64,000 nucleotides of DNA from Lusitaniella coriacea LEGE 07157 (GTDB lineage: Bacteria > Cyanobacteriota > Cyanobacteriia > Cyanobacteriales > Spirulinaceae): the NCBI RefSeq assembly GCF_015207425.1, contig NZ_JADEWZ010000008.1, positions 1-64,000 on the forward strand, in the 5' to 3' direction. This document shows positions 1 to 8,794 of this stretch, one piece after another. A program made the translations under genes and the position numbers. A model generated the notes under the pieces. It was not told the origin of the DNA and did no database searches. It worked only from the letters and a program-made list of their open reading frames with translations. Positions within the stretch are counted from its first letter, which is position 1. Each line of letters begins with the position of its first letter.

Positions 1-513
1 TTAACCTCAACAATAGTTCGGTTTCCTCAAGAGTCGAAGCAGGGGGAATCGGCAATGGCAGTGCTGCCAATGTTACCGCTCGCGAAATTAACCTCAACAA
101 CAACTCTCAAGTCTCCTCCTCAACTTCTGGCGTGGGAGACGCGGGAAGTGCGAACTTAAACGGCGATACGGTTAACCTCAATAACAGTTCGGTTTCCTCA
201 CGAGTCGAAGCAGGGGGAATCGGCAATGGCAGTGCTGCCAATGTTACCGCTCGCGAAATTAACCTCAACAACAACTCTCAAGTCTCCTCCTCAACTTCCG
301 GACAGGGAGATGCGGGAAGTGCGAACTTAAATGGCGATACGGTTACCCTCAACAATAGTTCGGTTTCCTCTGCGGTTAATAGTGGCGGTGAAGGGACTGG
401 TGGAAGCGCTAATATCGACGCGCGGGTGGTGACTTTAAGTAATAACGCTTTTCTCTCTGCTAGTACCGCAGGACGAGGCGATGCGGGAAGCGTTAATGTG
501 GGGGCGCGCGATC
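1..513 (+). repeat. 171-bp in-frame tandem repeats (57 aa) in the adhesin gene
   Basis: Units start at 1, 172 and 343. The first two are almost identical, for example both carry TTCGGTTTCCTCA and GCAGTGCTGCCAATG; the third is clearly diverged. The period is a multiple of three, so the repeat lengthens the beta-helix without changing frame. More copies probably lie upstream of the window. Confidence 0.9.
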
Positions 514-1847
514 GCGCGACCTTCGATCGCAGTTCTGCTCGCAGTAGCGTAGAACCAGGGGGAATTGGCAACGGCGGCAGTGTCAACGTTACCACACCGA
601 TCCTCACCCTTCTCAATGGCGCTCACCTCTCCTCCTCAACATCAGGATTGGGAGATGCGGGAAATGTCAATGTCCTCGCCACTCAAAGCGCTTTCCTCGA
701 CAACAGCGCGATCGCGTCCTCGGTGAGCGCAAGCGGCATCGGTCACGGGGGTAACGTTAACCTGCGAACCGGATTCCTGAATATGGTGAATAACGCCGAA
801 ATCGCGGGAAATACCTCTGGACTAGGCGATGCAGGTAACCTTTCAATTTTAGTCGGGGGTAATACCACCCTGACGAACAGCCGCATCACCAGTACAGTCA
901 ATCCCGGAGCCGTGGGGGACGGCGGCAGCATTTTCCTGGGAACCAACACCCTCAACCTCAATAATGCTCAAATTGCCTCCAATTCCGATGGAAACGGGAC
1001 GGCGGGGAATATCGAACTCGATATTGCTTCAACCCTTGATAGTCGCGGCGGCGAGATTACCGCCAGTTCTGCCAGGGACGGCGGCGGCAACATCACCATT
1101 TCCGCCCTCAGCACGCTGCTCACCGACGGTAGCCTAATCAGCACTAGCGTTTTTGATGGAACCGGAGGCGGGGGAAACATCTTCATCAACTCTCCAAGAT
1201 TTATCGCCCTTAATGATAGTGATATTCTTGCCAATGCCTTCCAAGGTCCTGGCGGCAACATTTTCATTAATTCCAGTACCTTTATCGCCGATCTCTTCTC
1301 CACGGGACGGGCATTCGCCGTTGGTCGTAATCCCGGCGATATTTCTCGTTTCCGAGGTAACGGTCGGGTCGATATTTCTGCATCTTCAATTTCCGGGGTC
1401 AACGGCGCTGTCTCATTCCCCGACTTCACCTTCCTCTCCAATTCCCTCTCGCCTCTCGCGAGTAACCTCATCGATACCGATGCCGCGATCGCGAACTCCT
1501 GCATTGCCCGCCGCAATGCCCAACAGGGAACCTTTTACATCACCGGAACCGGTGGCATTCCCACCAATCCTTACGAAACGATTCGGGGGCAATACGACGT
1601 GACCGCCGTTCGCAGTTTGCCCAGTGCCAACTCGCAATCTACCAATGCTAATTCTGCATCGCCAACTGTTGCACCACAAGAGCGGTCTTGGAAGCTGGGT
1701 GATCCCGTCGTGGAAGCCCAAGGCTTAACTGTTGCAACCAACGGACAAATTCTTCTCGGTACGGAAGCTCAAATCGAAGCCATTCAACAGGCTGAAGAAA
1801 TGGTTTGCTATGCCGAGCCAGAGGATAAACAAGAAGAACGCTCCTAG
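1..1847 (+). CDS. filamentous haemagglutinin-like adhesin, C-terminal part (5' truncated by window edge)
   Basis: The frame is open from base 3 with no start, so the gene begins upstream; GTG at 132 is only an internal codon. The visible ~615 residues are rich in N, S, G and T and consist of short repeated strands, the pattern of a right-handed beta-helix in two-partner-secretion adhesins. The last ~120 residues have the usual cyanobacterial ending of this family: an NSCIARR segment, then FYITGTGGIPTNP and a short variable tail. It should be an exported surface protein, but the N-terminal secretion domain is outside the window. It is followed by a CHASE2-cyclase and a DUF928 gene, a neighbourhood often seen with these adhesins in cyanobacteria. 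Confidence 0.85.
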   Translation, partial: NLNNSSVSSRVEAGGIGNGSAANVTAREINLNNNSQVSSSTSGVGDAGSANLNGDTVNLNNSSVSSRVEAGGIGNGSAANVTAREINLNNNSQVSSSTSGQGDAGSANLNGDTVTLNNSSVSSAVNSGGEGTGGSANIDARVVTLSNNAFLSASTAGRGDAGSVNVGARDRATFDRSSARSSVEPGGIGNGGSVNVTTPILTLLNGAHLSSSTSGLGDAGNVNVLATQSAFLDNSAIASSVSASGIGHGGNVNLRTGFLNMVNNAEIAGNTSGLGDAGNLSILVGGNTTLTNSRITSTVNPGAVGDGGSIFLGTNTLNLNNAQIASNSDGNGTAGNIELDIASTLDSRGGEITASSARDGGGNITISALSTLLTDGSLISTSVFDGTGGGGNIFINSPRFIALNDSDILANAFQGPGGNIFINSSTFIADLFSTGRAFAVGRNPGDISRFRGNGRVDISASSISGVNGAVSFPDFTFLSNSLSPLASNLIDTDAAIANSCIARRNAQQGTFYITGTGGIPTNPYETIRGQYDVTAVRSLPSANSQSTNANSASPTVAPQERSWKLGDPVVEAQGLTVATNGQILLGTEAQIEAIQQAEEMVCYAEPEDKQEERS

Positions 1848-1962
1848 GCGACGGACAGTCCACCTCTAGGGGCAAGTCCCGCATTTGAAACGGGCATTCA
1901 AGAATTTGTGAATCAGGGGTAATCGATCCAAAAAAACGCTTAGACAAATTCTTAACCCTGAT

Positions 1963-3936
1963 ATGCGGGTCAAACAACTCAAACACAAAATTAGAGAATG
2001 GCGAGGGGTAGGCTTCGTTATTCCGACTATCGCAGGCATCATTACCGCAATCCGATTTTTGGGATTCTTGCAGCCCCTAGAGCTAGTCGCTTTCGATCGG
2101 TTTATGAGCTGGCGACCTACCGAAGCCATCGACGAAAGAATTATCATTGTTGGGGTTGAGGAAGAAGATTTGAAAGGGGTCGGACAGTGGCCCATTCCCG
2201 ATGCCGTTCTCGCTCGCGCGATTGAAAAGATTAAAGCTGAAAATCCAGCGGTCATTGGACTCGATTTTTATCGAGATTTACCCGTCGAACCCGGTCGCGA
2301 CGATCTGGTTCGGGTTTTGAAGGACACGCCAAATTTAATTGGAATCGAACTGTTCGGGGACGAACAACCCAACTCTGCCGTTGCGCCACCGCCCACACTC
2401 AAAGACCAACCGGAACGGATTGGGTTTAATAACGTCGTTATCGATAGCGATGGAAAATTGCGTCGCGGGTTACTCTCCTCCTACAACGGCGAGCGCGAAG
2501 CCGCCTCGCTGAGTATGATTCTTGCCGGAATGTATTTAGAAAATCTGGGTATTATTCCCCAACCCCTCGCAAAAAATTCCCAAGCTTTTTCCTGGGGTAA
2601 AGGGATTGTTCGACCTTTGCAAAAATACGATGGGGGCTATGCAGGGGTCGATACGGGCGGGTATCAAGTTTTGATTAATTATCGCGGTTCGGCAGGGCGT
2701 TTTCTCCGGGTTTCCCTGATGGATGTGTTGGAAGATAAAATTCCCGATCGCGCGAAGCAAATATCCTCTGGCTCGGCTTTTGAAGGGCGCATTGTTTTAA
2801 TCGGCGCAACGGCGGTTAGTCTCAATGATTTCTTTTACACGCCCTATAGCGGCAATCACATCACTACCCCAGAACGAACGCCCGGTGTAGAAGTCCACGC
2901 GAACATTACCAGCCAATTGCTTGCTTTAGCCCTCGACGGTCGCCCTTTGATTCAAACCCTACCCAAACCCGCAGAAATCCTGCTGATTTTTATCGGATCG
3001 AGTGTTGGCGCGATCGCGTGTTGGTTGAGTCGGGAGGGGGGCAAGTTGAACGCCACTCCACTCCATTGGATATTGGTGAATGCCAGCTTAACGGGATCGG
3101 CACTCGTCGCTTTCATCGGGGGAAGTTACTTGTGTTTCGCGATCGCGAGTTGGTGGCTTCCCGTGGTTCCTTGCACCCTCGCTCTTCTCGCCTCCACCCT
3201 CGCCCTCAACCTCTATATCGCCCAAATTGAGCGCCAAGAACGTCAGACCTTAATGACCTTGTTTGGTCGCCACGTCACGCCGAAAATTGCCGAGGAAATT
3301 TGGCTCGGACGCGATCGACTCCTCAAAGAAGGTCGGCTCAAAGGACGCAAGGCGATCGCTTCCGTACTCTTTAGCGACCTCAAAGGGTTCAGCACCATCG
3401 CAACCCTAAGCGACCCCGAAGAACTGATGTGTTGGTTAAATGAGTATATGGACGGCATGGCAAAAGAAGTCCTGCAACACGGCGGAGTTGTGGATAAATT
3501 TATTGGGGATGCAGTAATGGGAGTGTTCGGCGTGCCGATTCCCCGCCAGCATCGGGAAGAAATTGCCAATGACGCGATCGCGGCAGTCCAATGCGCCTTG
3601 GCAATGACAACCACCCTTGAAGCCCTCAACCAGCAATGGGAAATACAAGGTCGCCCCCAAACCTCAATGCGAATCGGTATTGCTACGGGGGAAGTGGTGA
3701 CCGGAAGCTTGGGCAGTTCTCAGCGAATTGACTATACCACCCTCGGCGATAGCGTCAATGTTGCAGCGCGTTTGGAAGGATACGACAAAACCTTTGATGG
3801 CGGGCTTTGCCGCATTTTGATTAATGAAGAAACATATCAACTCGTAAAAGAGAAGTTCCCCACAAAATTCGTCAAAGAGGTGATTCTCAAAGGTCGCCAG
3901 CAAAAAACAAAGATTTATCAAGTTTTGCGATTGTAG
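1963..3936 (+). CDS. CHASE2 domain-containing class III adenylate cyclase
   Basis: 657 aa. The N-terminus has one membrane segment, followed by an extracytoplasmic CHASE2 sensor domain (about 45-320) and a cluster of three membrane helices (about 335-425). A class III nucleotide cyclase catalytic domain follows (about 460-655). Catalytic residues are visible: metal-binding D472 (FSDLKGFS) and D516 (GDAVMG), adenine-selecting K512 and D590, and transition-state N599 and R603. It should therefore make cAMP, not cGMP. Start ATG 1963 is the first good start after the adhesin stop. The signal sensed is unknown. The family partnership with haemagglutinin-like and DUF928 genes is recurrent in cyanobacteria; its meaning is inference. 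Confidence 0.93.
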   Translation: MRVKQLKHKIREWRGVGFVIPTIAGIITAIRFLGFLQPLELVAFDRFMSWRPTEAIDERIIIVGVEEEDLKGVGQWPIPDAVLARAIEKIKAENPAVIGLDFYRDLPVEPGRDDLVRVLKDTPNLIGIELFGDEQPNSAVAPPPTLKDQPERIGFNNVVIDSDGKLRRGLLSSYNGEREAASLSMILAGMYLENLGIIPQPLAKNSQAFSWGKGIVRPLQKYDGGYAGVDTGGYQVLINYRGSAGRFLRVSLMDVLEDKIPDRAKQISSGSAFEGRIVLIGATAVSLNDFFYTPYSGNHITTPERTPGVEVHANITSQLLALALDGRPLIQTLPKPAEILLIFIGSSVGAIACWLSREGGKLNATPLHWILVNASLTGSALVAFIGGSYLCFAIASWWLPVVPCTLALLASTLALNLYIAQIERQERQTLMTLFGRHVTPKIAEEIWLGRDRLLKEGRLKGRKAIASVLFSDLKGFSTIATLSDPEELMCWLNEYMDGMAKEVLQHGGVVDKFIGDAVMGVFGVPIPRQHREEIANDAIAAVQCALAMTTTLEALNQQWEIQGRPQTSMRIGIATGEVVTGSLGSSQRIDYTTLGDSVNVAARLEGYDKTFDGGLCRILINEETYQLVKEKFPTKFVKEVILKGRQQKTKIYQVLRL

Positions 3937-4034
3937 ATTATAGCACTTATAATACAATTGAGAAGAGGATCCCAGGGAATGCACTACTCTAAAAATCAAT
4001 CAAATAAACCCAATCCACAAAAACACTGAGGCCT

Positions 4035-4799
4035 ATGACAATTTCTAAAACCACAAAAATCATTGCTGCAGGAGCAGGTTCGATGCTGTTCGTGCAGTTG
4101 TTTGGCTTAACTCCTCTGCAGAAGCCTGCCGAACGCCTGTTCGGTGCCATAACGCTTCCAGCAGCGCAAGCCAGCACTTCGGCAAGACCGAAGCTCTTTG
4201 TTCCCAATTCGAGAAGAGGTCGCCCCGCACAAAGCGTTGGCGCGGGTTCTAGAGGTTGCGAACACGGCGACTTAGTTCCGAACACCGTGAAGTTATTAAT
4301 TCCTTCAGAGGAGGTTGCCGGACAAACTTCCTATGGTCGCCCTCAATTCTTCTTGCACTTGTCTAAGTCGGTTTCCGCTCCCCTGAAATTTACCCTAATC
4401 GAAGACGGAGTTAACGAACCCTTATACGAGACTCAAATTGACGCGCCACCATCGGGAATTGTCAAGATCGAAATTCCCAAAGATGTTCCCGAACTTGCCA
4501 CCAACGGCATTTATAAATGGTCGGTCAGTTTGGTTTGTAATGTAAAGCGTCCTTCTGCGAATCCGCTATTCTATAGCTGGGTCGAGCGCGTCCCGACAAC
4601 GCCTGAATTAGAACAAGCCATTAGCGCAGCTCAAACCGATCTCGATCGCGCTCGTGTCTATGCTAGCGCCGGACTTTGGTACGAAGCGCTTGCTCTCCTC
4701 CATGAAGCTCAAGCAACCCATCCAGAAGATCCTGCAATCCAAGCAGACTTCCAAACACTTTTAAGTGAAGTGGGGTTGACTGAAGTTGCTCGTCGATAA
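4035..4799 (+). CDS. DUF928 domain-containing protein
   Basis: 254 aa. An N-terminal hydrophobic stretch ending near AQA (about residue 46) looks like an export signal. The body has the DUF928 hallmarks: FVPNSRRGRPAQSVGAGSRG, a conserved LIPS segment, then YGRPQFFLHL. DUF928 proteins are cyanobacterial, of unknown function, and commonly lie beside CHASE2 proteins and haemagglutinin-like adhesins, as here. The C-terminal ~75 residues are helical (EALALLHEAQATHPEDP), resembling a single TPR-like hairpin. Probably periplasmic. Confidence 0.85.
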   Translation: MTISKTTKIIAAGAGSMLFVQLFGLTPLQKPAERLFGAITLPAAQASTSARPKLFVPNSRRGRPAQSVGAGSRGCEHGDLVPNTVKLLIPSEEVAGQTSYGRPQFFLHLSKSVSAPLKFTLIEDGVNEPLYETQIDAPPSGIVKIEIPKDVPELATNGIYKWSVSLVCNVKRPSANPLFYSWVERVPTTPELEQAISAAQTDLDRARVYASAGLWYEALALLHEAQATHPEDPAIQADFQTLLSEVGLTEVARR

Positions 4800-4921
4800 A
4801 AATAGGTTTGAGAGATAAATGTGAAGATTGGGCAATAGGAGGTTGCATTGAAAGACGCTAGAGTTAGCGCGCATTCTGGGAAAGTTTGCCTCTACCAACA
4901 TCAAGAGTGTTTCGATCGTAG

Positions 4922-4951
4922 GGGGTGGGTGAGAGCCTACCCCTTTTATTT
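4922..4951 (+). terminator. intrinsic terminator after the DUF928 gene
   Basis: An 8-bp stem GGGGTGGG / CCTACCCC (one G-U pair) with a 6-base loop is followed by TTTTATTT. It lies between two convergent genes, 4 bp before the pyrR stop codon. Confidence 0.75.
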
Positions 4952-4954
4952 GCC

Positions 4955-5509
4955 CTATTTATTTCCACGCGCGCCCGCCCGCATTAATTCCACTGCATCC
5001 CGTCCATCAATATCTTGTAGATAAACTCGGACTTTTTCTTCTGCGGCGGTGGGGAGTTTCTTACCGACGAAATCCGGGTGAATGGGAAGTTGGCGGTGTC
5101 CGCGATCGATCATCACCGCTAAACAGATCACTTCGGGTCTGCCATATTCAGTAACGGCATTCAATGCCGCCCGTGCAGTACGCCCTTTAAAAATGACATC
5201 ATCCACCAATACCACCATTCTGCCCGTGAGATCGAAGGGAATATCGCTTTTCGCTGGCGTGCGCATTCCAATGCGATCGAGATCGTCTCGATAGAAGGTA
5301 ATATCCAATGCCCCAACTGCAATTTCAATTTGTTCGAGCATTTCAATATGACGCGCCAGCATTTGAGCGAGGGGAACGCCTCGCGTGTGAACCCCAATCA
5401 AAACCAGTTTTGATAAATCCTCCGATCGCTCGACAATTTGAGACGCAAGACGAGTTAATGTTCGGCGAATCTCTTCAGCCGAGAGAATAGTAACAATCTT
5501 TGCAGGCAT
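4955..5509 (-). CDS. pyrR: bifunctional pyr regulator / uracil phosphoribosyltransferase PyrR
   Basis: 184 aa, normal length. The PRPP-binding loop is intact at 100-113 ([14 protein letters not shown]), and the N-terminal region ([12 protein letters not shown]) is typical of PyrR. In Bacillus PyrR binds pyr mRNA leaders in response to UMP and has weak UPRTase activity. In cyanobacteria the regulatory role is less certain, and no pyr attenuator is visible here. The fused pyrF-pyrE gene lies 32 kb away, so pyrimidine genes are dispersed. Confidence 0.92.
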   Translation of the reverse strand: MPAKIVTILSAEEIRRTLTRLASQIVERSEDLSKLVLIGVHTRGVPLAQMLARHIEMLEQIEIAVGALDITFYRDDLDRIGMRTPAKSDIPFDLTGRMVVLVDDVIFKGRTARAALNAVTEYGRPEVICLAVMIDRGHRQLPIHPDFVGKKLPTAAEEKVRVYLQDIDGRDAVELMRAGARGNK

Positions 5510-5574
5510 AGAAGCAATTCAACACTCACAATTTTAATTTGGAGTCAGGGATTTCAGTGACTAACTTTTATTGT

Positions 5575-6465
5575 ATGTCTTTGTTTGGGTGGAAGGGGGC
5601 GAGATTGAGAGTATTTCTGGGCATTATATTCTTTTCGATCGCTTGTGAGAAACAGGTGGAAACCCCGGTAGAAAATTTACCCCCTCCCGCGCTACACTAT
5701 CGCACCTATGAGTTGCCTAAAAGTACCGTTCGCACGCTTTTGATTCCCTCTCAAGGGTCGTGGACGGTCGAACCTGCTCTTTCGTCGGGGGTGAGTTCCT
5801 TGGAAGTGTTTGCTCAAAAGCATCGCGCGATCGCGGTTATCAATGGCGGCTTTTTCGATCCCCTCAATCAACAGTCCACCTCCTACCTGATTCAAAACGG
5901 TCAAACCGTTGCCGACCCCCAAGAGAACAAGCGGATGATGGATAATCCCGATCTGGCTCTCTATCTCCCGCAAATTCTCAATCGTAGCGAATGGCGGCGT
6001 TATCGCTGCGGGAAAACGTTGCGTTACGCGATCGCGCCCCATCAAACCCCCCCACCCCAAAACTGCCAACTCCTCGATGCCCTTGGGGGAGGACCTCAAC
6101 TCCTTCCCGAATTGACGGCGGTTCGAGAGGGTTTTGTTGCAGAGGTGGAGGGAGTAAGAATTCGCGATCCCTTGGGGCGCGATCGCGCCAATGCCCGCAG
6201 TGCGGTGGGAATCACCCGCGACGGTTCTTTACTCTTGGCAATGGCAGCACAAAAACCCAACCCATCCAATAATGGCGGACTCTCTCTACCGGAGTTTGCT
6301 GCCTTTCTTAAAGGTTTGGGGGTCGAAAATGCCCTGAACCTCGATGGTGGAACTTCATCCGCATTCTACTACCGAGGAACCACCTTTTACGGCAAGTTGG
6401 ATGAAGCGGGCAATCCTATCTCGCGCCCCGTCAAATCAGTACTTTTAGTGAGGGAAAATCCCTGA
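5575..6465 (+). CDS. phosphodiester glycosidase family lipoprotein (NAGPA/DUF2233 domain)
   Basis: 296 aa from ATG 5575. I prefer this start to the upstream in-frame TTG 5539 because it places a short basic n-region and a hydrophobic core just before a lipobox (FSIAC). The domain signatures are AVINGGFFDP near residue 88 and the C-terminal ALNLDGGTSSAFYYRG, both typical of NAGPA-type phosphodiester glycosidase domains. Such proteins cleave phosphodiester-linked sugars; the substrate here is unknown. It is divergent from pyrR, with only ~65 bp between starts. Confidence 0.88.
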   Translation: MSLFGWKGARLRVFLGIIFFSIACEKQVETPVENLPPPALHYRTYELPKSTVRTLLIPSQGSWTVEPALSSGVSSLEVFAQKHRAIAVINGGFFDPLNQQSTSYLIQNGQTVADPQENKRMMDNPDLALYLPQILNRSEWRRYRCGKTLRYAIAPHQTPPPQNCQLLDALGGGPQLLPELTAVREGFVAEVEGVRIRDPLGRDRANARSAVGITRDGSLLLAMAAQKPNPSNNGGLSLPEFAAFLKGLGVENALNLDGGTSSAFYYRGTTFYGKLDEAGNPISRPVKSVLLVRENP

Positions 6466-6681
6466 GACGATCGGGGGGGTTTAAAGTTTGTGTAAAGGTT
6501 ATCTTACTTTTTTGCGTGCGATCGCGATCGCAAAAGCCTAGAGACTTGAGTCACGCACATTGGACTCCGCGATCGCCGAAAATGAGGACTAACTTCATCA
6601 GTTCTTCATGAAGTAGGTCACGGAAGTCTCCGGGAAAATACGAGATAGTAAGAAAGTAGCAAGCATTTTTCTTAAGCCATC

Positions 6682-6885
6682 ATGATCGCTAAACTTCAAC
6701 TCATCCCAGGAGCAATTTCAGAAATTCTGGTTTCGGCAACTGAAACGGGAATGTTAACCCTCGCCGATCGATACGGACTCATGGCAGCTATCTTAGACGA
6801 ATCCCTTGACGAAGAAGAACAACGCGCTGTCAATCGCATCGTTAGATCCGTGCTAAGAGGGCGATTGAGAATTCAGAAAGCATAA
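6682..6885 (+). CDS. small conserved hypothetical protein (67 aa)
   Basis: The product is acidic in the middle (DESLDEEEQRAVNRIVR) and basic at the end, predicted mostly helical, with no membrane segment. The start ATG 6682 is the only reasonable one. The composition resembles the small cyanobacterial hypothetical proteins found as single genes. I cannot assign a function. The ~215 bp upstream contain several HIP1 octamers and no other reading frame. Confidence 0.65.
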   Translation: MIAKLQLIPGAISEILVSATETGMLTLADRYGLMAAILDESLDEEEQRAVNRIVRSVLRGRLRIQKA

Positions 6886-6903
6886 AACCCTTCTCGAAGG
6901 TTG

Positions 6904-6991
6904 AGATCAAATCCTCCAAATTGCCCATTACAAAAATTCCCCGTGTCTGGTGTGTCAGCCCAAACTAAGGCAATTCAAACAGATTTTATAT
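6904..6991 (-). repeat. interspersed repeat family A, copy 1 (reverse orientation)
   Basis: The segment contains ATCAAATCC, CAAATTGCCCATTA and AAAAATTCCCCGTGTC, and ends in AGATTTTATAT. The same blocks occur near 27229-27331, 42769-42909 and 57752-57871. See those entries. Confidence 0.7.
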
Positions 6992-7118
6992 AATTGTTAC
7001 CTAGGGTTCGTCAAAATCTCGTAAGAGAAATCCGTACCGAAGCATTCCACTCTCAATCATGGATCTATACTTCTTTCGCGATTCGCACAACCCGTCAAAA
7101 TTATTGGAGTAGCTTCTA

Positions 7119-7460
7119 ATGCTATTGGCTCCTCTACCCGTTTCAAAAATAGATCGCAACAACGCATTTCCCCAAAACCTCACCAGTTATAGTGCCAGGA
7201 TTGAAGCGTTAAAAGAGGAGCAACCCTTCTCCTGGCGACCAAAGCCTCAATCGCCAAAATCTCCCAACGCGCAACTAATACCTCTCACTCAGAAGGATTT
7301 ACAGGTACTCGATCGATTGTTCGATCGCGAAGACATCGAAGCTATCAATACGGATATTTTTGAAATTCTCCTCATCCTTTGGCCCGATCCCTGTTGGGAA
7401 GACGATCCCTTTGAAGTCTATAACAACGACATATTCGATTTCTTGAGCGATTTCCTATAA
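7119..7460 (+). CDS. hypothetical protein (113 aa)
   Basis: Acidic C-terminal half (many D and E, hydrophobic ILLILWPDPCW) and a Pro/Lys-rich middle. GGAG lies ~12 bp before ATG 7119. It has no recognisable domain and no membrane helix. It ends 15 bp before the convergent TetR gene. Function unknown. Confidence 0.5.
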   Translation: MLLAPLPVSKIDRNNAFPQNLTSYSARIEALKEEQPFSWRPKPQSPKSPNAQLIPLTQKDLQVLDRLFDREDIEAINTDIFEILLILWPDPCWEDDPFEVYNNDIFDFLSDFL

Positions 7461-7474
7461 AAACTGTACTCAGA

Positions 7475-8035
7475 TTATTCTCGGCGCGTGAGAATCTTAT
7501 GCTGGAGTCGTATCTCAGTTAATCGTTCTTCCCGATTGCTTCGGGTTCCCAAAGTAAATTCGCCAATCAGCGAGTAGTAAACCATTCGCGCGCGCACCAC
7601 TGCTTCAAATGGCGTAAAGCCAACGCTCAAAAATAAATTTTTCGTATAGTTCAGACGGCGACTATCGACTTGGTTGAGTGTGGCTGCAATCCTGGAGTCA
7701 TGAGCTGCCCAAGCTCGAATCGCATTTTCAACCCGACCATCATCCTCAATTGCCAGTTCAAACAAGTGAAGTAATTTAGTCACCGCATCACCCCCCATCG
7801 CTTCAACCTGCTCGATAATACTGTCTGTTTGTTGGCTGACCCAAGCTTGCAAGATCGCCTCTAAAAACTCTTCTCGATTTTTGAAGTGCCAATAAAAACT
7901 CCCTTTCGTTACGCCGAGCAATTTGGCAAGGGGTTCGACTCGCACTGCCTCAATTCCACTTTCCTCTAAAACTTTTAGTCCCAAGTCGATCCAGTCTTGC
8001 TGTCCGAGTTTAGCTATTTTATTTTTCTTTACCAT
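7475..8035 (-). CDS. TetR/AcrR family transcriptional regulator
   Basis: 186 aa from ATG 8035 (MVKKNK). A longer frame to 8119 would run through both operator palindromes and overlap the divergent gene, so I reject it. The N-terminal helix-turn-helix is typical (GLKVLEESGIEAVRVEPLAK, then LLGVTKGSFYWHFKNREEFL). The C-terminal half is the variable ligand-binding part. The divergent neighbour encodes a SnoaL-like exported protein, and two similar palindromes in the shared promoter region suggest it represses itself and that gene. Confidence 0.92.
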   Translation of the reverse strand: MVKKNKIAKLGQQDWIDLGLKVLEESGIEAVRVEPLAKLLGVTKGSFYWHFKNREEFLEAILQAWVSQQTDSIIEQVEAMGGDAVTKLLHLFELAIEDDGRVENAIRAWAAHDSRIAATLNQVDSRRLNYTKNLFLSVGFTPFEAVVRARMVYYSLIGEFTLGTRSNREERLTEIRLQHKILTRRE

Positions 8036-8047
8036 ACGTAACCGTAT
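8034..8047. promoter_or_regulatory. operator-like palindrome 1 (TetR site)
   Basis: ATACG-TAAC-CGTAT is a perfect 5-bp inverted repeat with a 4-bp spacer. It overlaps the TetR start codon. It matches the second site 46 bp away almost exactly. Confidence 0.65.
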
Positions 8048-8078
8048 TGACAATTGGCTATCGAAACAATAATATGAC

Positions 8079-8094
8079 AATACGCAACCGTATT
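8079..8094. promoter_or_regulatory. operator-like palindrome 2 (TetR site)
   Basis: AATACG-CAAC-CGTATT is a perfect 6-bp inverted repeat with a 4-bp spacer, 12 bp before ATG 8107 of the divergent gene. Centre-to-centre distance from site 1 is 46 bp. The core ATACGNAACCGTATTGA is shared by both. Confidence 0.65.
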
Positions 8095-8106
8095 GAGAAG
8101 TTTGTG

Positions 8107-8736
8107 ATGAAAAATTCAAGTAAAAAGTTCGCGCTGCGTGTGCCTCACAGAGTTCGGAAACATCTAGGTTTCAGACTCATAAGCTTGGTTTGTTTCGGTG
8201 TTGTATTGATTTTGGGGTGGACTGCACCCGCGATCGCGGTTAGCTCTTTTCCCCAACCACAAGCAGTGTCAATTAGCCTTAAAAATCAAGGAGATTCTCC
8301 CATGTCTATCGAACAGAACAGATCGCTCGCCCTTCGCTTTGCTAAAGAAGGTTGGGGTACAAATTCCAATTGGAAAAAGGTTTGGGATGAGTTGATGGCA
8401 GCGGATGTGGTTTATCACTTCAATAGTTCGGCAAAACCCGTCGTTGGATTGGAAGCCAATAAAGAATTTAATGTCGATTTGTTTCAAGGTTTTCCAGATA
8501 TTTATCAGACAATTGAAGATGTTGTTGCTGAGGGGGATAAAGTTGTCTATCGCACGACAATTCAAGGGACTAATACGGGAAATTTCTTAGGTCTTCCACC
8601 AACAGGAAAATCCGTGAAAATCAACGATTTCACTTTGCTCCGAATTTCTGATGGCAAAATCGCAGAGTGGTGGTATGAATGCAATCTGCTCGAAGTGATG
8701 CAACAACTTGGTTTAGTTCCAGATATGGCTGCTTAA
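8107..8736 (+). CDS. SnoaL-like / ester cyclase family protein with N-terminal signal sequence
   Basis: 209 aa from ATG 8107. A basic N-terminus and a hydrophobic stretch ending in APAIA (about residue 50) look like an export signal. The rest is a SnoaL-like fold of the NTF2 superfamily: WDELMAADVVYHF, GFPDIYQTIEDVVAEGDKVV and GKIAEWWYECN. A second start, ATG 8302 with AAGGAG at 8288-8293, would give a leaderless 144-aa protein of the usual SnoaL length, so two forms are possible. Small-molecule enzyme or binder; substrate unknown. Probably controlled by the adjacent TetR protein. Confidence 0.82.
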   Translation: MKNSSKKFALRVPHRVRKHLGFRLISLVCFGVVLILGWTAPAIAVSSFPQPQAVSISLKNQGDSPMSIEQNRSLALRFAKEGWGTNSNWKKVWDELMAADVVYHFNSSAKPVVGLEANKEFNVDLFQGFPDIYQTIEDVVAEGDKVVYRTTIQGTNTGNFLGLPPTGKSVKINDFTLLRISDGKIAEWWYECNLLEVMQQLGLVPDMAA

Positions 8737-8794
8737 TCGAGATTTTGGGAAAGGTTTAGGGTACGAGACAAACTCAATTTAAATGTGCGATAGT

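Noticed and set aside
278-1516. Long minus-strand frames opposite the adhesin gene
   Set aside because: They mirror the adhesin's repeated GC-rich codons; Pro/Arg-rich translations without domains. Shadows of the real gene.
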